DNA from: Caccousia sp900752115
Lineage (GTDB): Bacteria > Bacillota > Clostridia > Oscillospirales > Acutalibacteraceae
Direction: 5' to 3'
NCBI GenBank assembly: GCA_902472225.1
Contig: CABRNB010000104.1
Location: forward strand, 1-9,739
DNA: 9,739 nt
Shown: positions 5,796 to 9,739 of the stretch, in pieces
Numbering within the stretch: the stretch's first letter is position 1
Layout: the number at the start of each line of letters is the position of its first letter
Notes under the pieces: generated by a model
The model's input: the letters and a program-made list of their open reading frames with translations, nothing else
What the model was told of the DNA's origin: nothing
The model's database searches: none
Position numbers and translations under genes: made by a program

Positions 5796-6051
5796 GCTGT
5801 TTGTGAAAAAATTTTATGCATTTGATGCTTGTTTATCAGGAGAGAATAAACCTTTTGTTTTTTCGAACAAGCTCTATGGGAGGAAAGCAGAGATAATACC
5901 GGTTTCTTTTCGAAGCGAGGAACTTCCCAAAATGCAGGAGTCCGTACCGAACACCTCTAATCACAAATAAGTACAGCAGTCCCCTCTCAGGTACGCTGCA
6001 GCGGGAAAGGTCAGAAATTGCGGCAGCGCCGGACCCTCCCGGCTCAAGCAA
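5796..6051. other. Gap with no recognised gene
   Basis: The stretch between the PTPS promoter and the terminator of the kinase operon. A leftward 71-residue frame (5836-6051) has no ribosome binding site or family resemblance. I see no promoter, riboswitch or repeat in it that I can defend. Confidence 0.5.
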
Positions 6052-6092
6052 AAAGGGAGCGCTGCTGCGGAATTGCAGACAGCGCTCCCTTT
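6047..6092 (-). terminator. Strong intrinsic terminator of the kinase-ABC operon
   Basis: A perfect 13-base stem, AAAGGGAGCGCTG (6052-6064) and CAGCGCTCCCTTT (6080-6092), encloses a 15-base loop. Read leftward it continues into TTTTT then GC. The upstream arm overlaps the TAA stop of the kinase gene (6091-6093), so termination is immediate. Confidence 0.9.
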
Positions 6093-7017
6093 ATTTCATT
6101 TGTTTAGGCCGTGTCTCCGACGGGGCAATTTTTTCTCCAAACAGGAGCGTCACGGTGAGACGTCCCTCAGAAAAAGAAGCATGGATTTTTCCACCCATCT
6201 GCTCCGTCAGCAGCTTCGCTATGGACAAACCGAGGCCGCTTGAGCCTCTTCCCGATTCCACGGTATAGAACCGATCGAAAAGCCTCCCCACAGACACAGA
6301 ATCCAGCCCTGAAGCCGTATTTGAGAAGGTCATTGTGCCGTTCTCTTCGAGTGAGACAAAAAGATCCCCCTCCCCGTACCGCAGCGCGTTTGTCAGGATA
6401 TTTCCCAGCACACGGCTCAGCGCGTCCGGGTCCAGTTGTCTCTCCACCCGCCGCTCCGTCAAGTGAAGCTGCGGGGTAATGCCGCGGCTTTCGAACGCCC
6501 CGTAAAAGGCAAGCAGCGTCTCCTCAAGCGCACGGCGCAGATCGACGGACTGAAGCCGCAGAGCGGGAACAGAGGCCGCCGCTGAATAGGCAAGGAGCTC
6601 CTGCGTCAGACGCTTCATGGCTCGTGTCCGTTCCTCCAGATGTATAGTATACCGCCGCGCGTCAGAAGAAAGAGGCAGTGCCTGCAGCAGCTCAAGATAA
6701 CCGATCATCGCGGTCAGCGGCGTGCGCAGATCATGGGAGATGCCGGCCACCGCCTCCCGCAGCTCGCGATCTCCCCGCTGGTACCGGAGGCGTTCACTGC
6801 GAAGCTTGCGCAGTTCGCTGTTGAGCGCATCCGCCAGACGACGCAGCTCGCCGTCCCGGGTGGAAATTGTGAGCAGCGTATTGGTCTCCTCTGTGAGACG
6901 CTCGTGCAAACCTTCGCGCAGCTCACGCGCTCCCCTGCGCAAAAGAATCACCTTGACGCCCAGGGCGGCCACAGCGCACAGAAGCAGGGCAACAGTGATC
7001 CACGCAGCGGCAATCAT
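6091..7017 (-). CDS. Sensor histidine kinase of a resistance-type two-component system
   Basis: A membrane kinase of 308 residues. One N-terminal transmembrane helix (about 3-26, AAAWITVALLLCAVAALGVKVILL) is followed by a charged, probably coiled-coil linker (30-90) and no extracellular sensor domain. The H-box is at GISHDLRTPLTAMIGY with phospho-acceptor His95. The ATPase part follows with NILTNALRYGEGD (N-box), FDRFYTVESGRGSSGLGLSIAKLL (F and G2 boxes) and EQMGG. The usual DxGxG after the N-box is replaced by FSNTASGLD, a pattern common in the Clostridia kinases paired with LanFEG/BcrAB-type transporters. ATG 7017 has AGGAGGAG upstream, and the frame is open further back only into the permease gene. 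It follows the permease stop by 11 bases. With almost no outer part, it may sense in the membrane or through the transporter (inference). Its partner is the regulator at 8865-9524. Confidence 0.93.
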   Translation of the reverse strand: MIAAAWITVALLLCAVAALGVKVILLRRGARELREGLHERLTEETNTLLTISTRDGELRRLADALNSELRKLRSERLRYQRGDRELREAVAGISHDLRTPLTAMIGYLELLQALPLSSDARRYTIHLEERTRAMKRLTQELLAYSAAASVPALRLQSVDLRRALEETLLAFYGAFESRGITPQLHLTERRVERQLDPDALSRVLGNILTNALRYGEGDLFVSLEENGTMTFSNTASGLDSVSVGRLFDRFYTVESGRGSSGLGLSIAKLLTEQMGGKIHASFSEGRLTVTLLFGEKIAPSETRPKQMK

Positions 7018-7028
7018 CCATACTCCTC

Positions 7029-7865
7029 CTATTTCACGTCTTTTTTCCGGAACAGGAACAAGCCAAGTCCCGTTGTAAGCAGAACAAGGGCCAGAGAACA
7101 ACCGAGCAGCAGCCAGGGCCGCTCAACGGACAGGTTGGCTATTTGGAACGCCTGACCGGTAGGAAGCAGGTCGTTGATGAACTGAAAAACCGTGCGCTGT
7201 ACGCCGTCCACATAATCCGGATTCAAAGGCCCCTCGCCCGCGTTCTCCAGCAGAGTAGCCCCATTCTCCGTGAACACATATTGAGAAAGAATGTGTTCCG
7301 GCTGCTCCAGGGCACTGAAGATTTTCTGGCTGAAGGACATCAGTACAATCGAGGTCAGCAGGCAGGCCGCCACCGACAGCGCGCGGCTCGAAATCAGAAG
7401 CGAAAGCAGAGTGTAAACGGAGGCATACACCACCGTAACGCCCACACCGCACAGCAGAAGAAGAGCGATGGCCCGCGCCGTGAGCTGAAACCCTCCGATC
7501 AGCGGAAGGCCAAATACAAGCGCGCCGAAACAGGCGGCGAAAACAAGAAACAGCGAGCCGACGATACTGCAAAGCAGTCCTGCGAGATAAACGCTATTTC
7601 TGGAATGGCCTGCCATCAGCTTGTTGCGAATGGCGCCCTCTCCGTACTCCTGTCCCAAATGCAGGCTGCAGAACACGGCGCAGAACAGATCGGCCAGCAG
7701 AAATACATAGAACAGCTTGCTGTCCAGTCCCTGCCCATAGCGAAGCGTCTGCTCCCTCGTCGAAATAAGAAAAATACCCATAAACCCGACGACAGCTACC
7801 GCCGTCAGTCCGAGAAATTTGGAGCGCAGGAGGCGGAACAGCTCTGCTGAAAGCAAGTTACGCAT
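7029..7865 (-). CDS. ABC-2 type permease of a BcrB/LanEG-like transporter
   Basis: An inner-membrane permease of 278 residues with about six hydrophobic segments: near 17-36 (FLGLTAVAVVGFMGIFLIST), 52-72, 93-118, 124-150, 160-180 and 250-272. A large polar loop sits between the fifth and the last. The opening MRNLLSAELFRLLRSKFL and the motif GQEYGEGAIRNKLMAGHSR, on the cytoplasmic side after segment two, are typical of ABC-2 permeases of the bacitracin/lantibiotic immunity kind. ATG 7865 overlaps the ATPase stop by 8 bases and has AGGAGG upstream, so translation is coupled. Only one permease gene is present, so it would act as a homodimer with the ATPase. The substrate, probably a peptide antibiotic or membrane lipid-bound drug, is inferred from context. 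Confidence 0.88.
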   Translation of the reverse strand: MRNLLSAELFRLLRSKFLGLTAVAVVGFMGIFLISTREQTLRYGQGLDSKLFYVFLLADLFCAVFCSLHLGQEYGEGAIRNKLMAGHSRNSVYLAGLLCSIVGSLFLVFAACFGALVFGLPLIGGFQLTARAIALLLLCGVGVTVVYASVYTLLSLLISSRALSVAACLLTSIVLMSFSQKIFSALEQPEHILSQYVFTENGATLLENAGEGPLNPDYVDGVQRTVFQFINDLLPTGQAFQIANLSVERPWLLLGCSLALVLLTTGLGLFLFRKKDVK

Positions 7866-8775
7866 GTTCCTCGCCTCCTGCCAGATTGATATAATAGCTC
7901 TCGAGGCTTTCATCCCGTTCCGAAGAAGAAAGCAGCCTGCAACCCGTTTCAAGGAGAGCCATCGCCAGCTCCGTCAGTTCCACCTTGCCGTAAATGTCCA
8001 CCTGACCGTCCTCCGTCTCCGCATAGTCCAGCCTGCGGCCGTCGAGCACACGCATGAGTGCCGGGACGTCTGTCACACGGACGCGCACGCACTTGCGGCA
8101 GGACGCTTCCAGCTGAGCGGCAGTGATTTCCCGCAGCATGCGCCCTCTGTCAAGAAAGCCATAACAGGTAGCAAGGCGGGAGAGCTCATCGAGAATATGG
8201 CTGGAAATCAGCAAGGTGATGCCGCGTTCTCGGTTCAGCTTCAAAAGCAGCTCGCGCATCTCCACGATACCCTGCGGATCCAGACCGTTTGTCGGCTCGT
8301 CAAGCACGAGAAAATCAGGATCGCCGCACAGCGCAACGGCAATGCCGAGCCTCTGCCGCATTCCGAGCGAAAAATTTCTCGCCTTTTTGTTTCCCGTTTC
8401 TTCCAGTCCGACAAGCTCAAGCAAGTCGGGAAGAAAATCCTCCTTCGGCAGTCCCAGCACACGGGCCTGTATTTTGAGATTGTCCATGGCGGAAAAATCC
8501 CCGTAAAAGGACGGCGTTTCCACCACCGCGCCCATACGCCGCCGGGCACGGGAAAGACCGCGCTCTCCCCAGTGCCTCCCGTAAAGCGAATATCCGCCCG
8601 CGGTCGGTTCCTGCAGGCCGCAGACAACCCGAATAAGCGTCGTTTTTCCCGCTCCGTTTCGTCCCACAAGGCCGTAAATCGCTCCCTTGGGCACACGCAT
8701 GGTCACGCCGTCAAGCGCCCGGAAACGTCGGTAGCTTTTGCACAGCTGCGTCGTTTCCAAAACAGTTTCCATCAT
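7858..8775 (-). CDS. ABC transporter ATP-binding protein, BcrA/LanF type
   Basis: A cytoplasmic ATPase of 305 residues. Walker A is GRNGAGKTT (38-46), the signature SLGMRQRL (136-143), Walker B with catalytic Glu FLVLDEP (155-161), the D-loop GLD (164-166) and the switch His193 in ISSHILDEL. At the usual Q-loop position the sequence is GAVVETPSFY, with Glu86 in place of Gln; this 'E-loop' is known from lantibiotic immunity LanF proteins and occurs in BcrA-type ATPases. About 100 further residues form the C-terminal domain common in drug-export ATPases. ATG 8775 has AAGGAGG eight bases upstream; the adjoining ATG 8772 is equally possible. It is the second gene of the operon, separated from the regulator by an 89-base gap with candidate binding sites, and overlaps the permease start. 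Confidence 0.93.
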   Translation of the reverse strand: MMETVLETTQLCKSYRRFRALDGVTMRVPKGAIYGLVGRNGAGKTTLIRVVCGLQEPTAGGYSLYGRHWGERGLSRARRRMGAVVETPSFYGDFSAMDNLKIQARVLGLPKEDFLPDLLELVGLEETGNKKARNFSLGMRQRLGIAVALCGDPDFLVLDEPTNGLDPQGIVEMRELLLKLNRERGITLLISSHILDELSRLATCYGFLDRGRMLREITAAQLEASCRKCVRVRVTDVPALMRVLDGRRLDYAETEDGQVDIYGKVELTELAMALLETGCRLLSSSERDESLESYYINLAGGEEHA

Positions 8776-8832
8776 TTTCAGAACCTCCTTTTCTTGTTGG
8801 AATCAGCATACGCCGTCCGTTTCCAGAAGCCG

Positions 8833-8862
8833 GTCAAGAAAAGGGTAAAGATTTCGTCAAGA
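8833..8862 (-). promoter_or_regulatory. Three helically phased repeats, candidate response-regulator site
   Basis: GTCAAGA (8833-8839), GTAAAGA (8845-8851) and GTCAAGA (8856-8862) are spaced 12 and 11 bases apart, about one helical turn each. Read leftward: TCTTGAC, TCTTTAC, TCTTGAC. OmpR-family regulators bind such phased direct repeats. They sit just before the ABC genes, with the last one only two bases short of the regulator's stop codon. A weak TATGCT lies 21 bases after the nearest TTGACC, a long spacer that fits an activator-dependent promoter. Confidence 0.5.
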
Positions 8863-8864
8863 TT

Positions 8865-9524
8865 TTACTCCGCCAGCCGGAAGCCAATCCCCCACACGGC
8901 CTCCACATATTCTTTTCCTCCTGCCTCGCGGAGCTTTTTTCTCAGATTGCTTACATGCTGCTTGAGCGAACCCTCGGTGCAATCCGGCGTGTCGGCGGCA
9001 ATGCGGTCGAGAATCACCGACTTTGCCACAGCCTGATGCGGATTCTGCAGCAGAAGCTTCAAAACAGCGTACTCTGTTTTCGTCAGATGGACGGGAACGC
9101 CTCCCGCCGTAACCGCACGGGACAGTGTGTCGAGCTGTAAATCGCCGGAGCGGTAAACGGGAGCCGCATCCGGAGACACGCTTTTCAAACGCAGCTGGAT
9201 CCGAGCGAGCAGCTCCCGGATTTCAAAGGGCTTGGTCAGATAATCTGCCGCGCCTCCCAGCAGCGCATTTACCTTGTCGTCTACCCCCGTTTTGGCGCTG
9301 ACCACAATCACCGGAATGCCATGCAGCTTTCCGAGCACCTGTTCTCCCGAAAGACCGGGCAGCATCAGATCCAACAAAACCAGATCGGGCCGTTCCCTCT
9401 CCAGCAGGAACAGCGCCTCCGTTCCGGACCAGGCGCGGAGCACACGGTAACCTTCCTTTTCAAGGACCTCCTCCAGCAGATTTCCGATGGGCTGATCGTC
9501 CTCCACAACGGCAATAGTCGTCAC
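8865..9524 (-). CDS. OmpR/PhoB-family response regulator
   Basis: A cytoplasmic transcription factor of 219 residues. The receiver domain (about 1-115) has the acidic pair Asp9-Asp10, phospho-acceptor Asp52 (VLLDLMLPG), Ser76-Ala77 and Lys98 (LTKPF). The winged-helix domain (about 128-219) shows LTKTEYAVLKLLLQNP, the recognition helix region EGSLKQHVSNLRKKL and the final wing VEAVWGIGFRL. I place the start at GTG 9524: GGGGGAG is well spaced upstream, and the predicted transcript begins only about a base or two before the alternative ATG at 9548, which has no ribosome binding site. First gene of the operon with the ABC transporter and kinase; it should activate the transporter genes when phosphorylated, probably through the repeats at 8833-8862. 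Confidence 0.94.
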   Translation of the reverse strand: MTTIAVVEDDQPIGNLLEEVLEKEGYRVLRAWSGTEALFLLERERPDLVLLDLMLPGLSGEQVLGKLHGIPVIVVSAKTGVDDKVNALLGGAADYLTKPFEIRELLARIQLRLKSVSPDAAPVYRSGDLQLDTLSRAVTAGGVPVHLTKTEYAVLKLLLQNPHQAVAKSVILDRIAADTPDCTEGSLKQHVSNLRKKLREAGGKEYVEAVWGIGFRLAE

Positions 9525-9556
9525 GACCGCTCCCCCTTTTTTAAGCATTTGTATTC

Positions 9557-9585
9557 ATGGTATCGAAACCGGCTGTGCTTGTCAA
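9557..9585 (-). promoter_or_regulatory. Promoter of the regulator-ABC-kinase operon
   Basis: Read leftward: TTGACA (9585-9580), a 17-base spacer, TACCAT (9562-9557). The -35 is perfect and the -10 matches four of six. A small palindrome, GCTTG-T-CAAGC, overlaps the -35. The start point near 9550 leaves about 25 untranslated bases before GTG 9524. Confidence 0.65.
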
Positions 9586-9689
9586 GCGAAAGCGAGGAAG
9601 CTATTTCGGCGCATTCTATGCCGTGTCCCTGTACATTCTGAAGAAAACCACGCCCGTTTTCTTTCCCGCTTGTACGCGCCTCAGCCGTC

Positions 9690-9698
9690 TGGTATAAT
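9690..9698 (+). promoter_or_regulatory. Extended -10 promoter for a gene beyond the right edge
   Basis: TGGTATAAT: a perfect TATAAT with the TGN extension. The -35 region (TTGTAC at 9670-9675, spacer 17) is poor, which extended -10 promoters tolerate. It fires rightward, divergent from the regulator operon. Confidence 0.55.
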
Positions 9699-9702
9699 AG
9701 CC

Positions 9703-9739
9703 GCAGACAGAGTGCAGCGCGGGCAAACCGGTCTGCTGC
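9703..9739 (+). other. Start of a possible structured leader or RNA, cut by the window edge
   Basis: GCAGAC (9703-9708) can pair with GTCTGC (9731-9736), beginning right at the expected start point of the promoter at 9690-9698. Inner GC-rich bases can pair further. A stem at the very 5' end is seen in riboswitch leaders and small RNAs, but too little is in view to name one. Confidence 0.25.

Noticed and set aside
7819..9036. Rightward 405-codon open frame
   Set aside because: It mirrors the ABC ATPase and parts of its neighbours on the other strand; a basic, low-complexity product typical of an antisense frame in GC-rich DNA.
1..9739. CRISPR array, tRNA, rRNA or complete insertion sequence
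   Set aside because: No regular repeat-spacer pattern, cloverleaf, rRNA stretch or transposase was seen.

Overview
The window looks like a piece of a low-to-mid GC Bacillota chromosome, most likely a gut Clostridia (Oscillospiraceae/Lachnospiraceae-like). The reasons are strong AGGAGG-type ribosome binding sites before nearly every gene, GTG starts, sigma-A-type promoters, and the gene families present: a cyclophilin-like lipoprotein, FUSC and BcrA-type ABC proteins, and an AraC protein with a GyrI-like domain. The taxonomic placement is inference from style and family content only.

Layout. (1) Positions 58-1815, leftward: a two-gene unit of a cyclophilin-like lipoprotein and then an aldo/keto reductase, driven by a good promoter at 1957-1985. 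An open frame may enter from the left edge. (2) Positions 2131-4514, rightward: a perfect-consensus promoter overlapped by a palindrome, a MarR regulator, and a FUSC-type membrane transporter that starts inside the MarR gene. The transporter is broken by a frameshift and an apparent internal deletion. An intact AraC/GyrI-like regulator follows. (3) Positions 4515-4781: a gap between convergent genes holding a long imperfect hairpin and three copies of a CCCCTGATGC-type repeat. (4) Positions 4782-5795, leftward: a PTPS/QueD-family protein that lacks the catalytic cysteine and carries a C-terminal zinc ribbon. A roughly 420-base leader and a strong promoter precede it; the leader may hold a small ORF. 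(5) Positions 6052-9585, leftward: response regulator, ABC ATPase, ABC permease, histidine kinase, then a strong terminator. (6) Right edge: a rightward extended -10 promoter and the start of a possible structured leader.

How they work together. Block 5 is a self-contained sensing and resistance unit of the lantibiotic/bacitracin (LanF/BcrA) kind. The kinase and regulator probably detect a peptide or envelope stress, and the gap between regulator and transporter carries three helically phased repeats that are a natural regulator binding site. Block 2 looks like an autoregulated MarR efflux locus whose pump has been damaged. The two leftward promoters of blocks 1 and 4 share an AGAAT-N(1-2)-ATTCT dyad just after the -10. 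This raises the possibility of common redox or metal control (Fur/PerR-like), which is inference.

I see no CRISPR array, tRNA, rRNA or complete mobile element. The best leads are the broken FUSC gene, the Cys-less PTPS protein, the repeat cluster at 4572-4739, the phased repeats before the ABC genes and the shared dyad. None amounts to a clearly new system on sequence reading alone.
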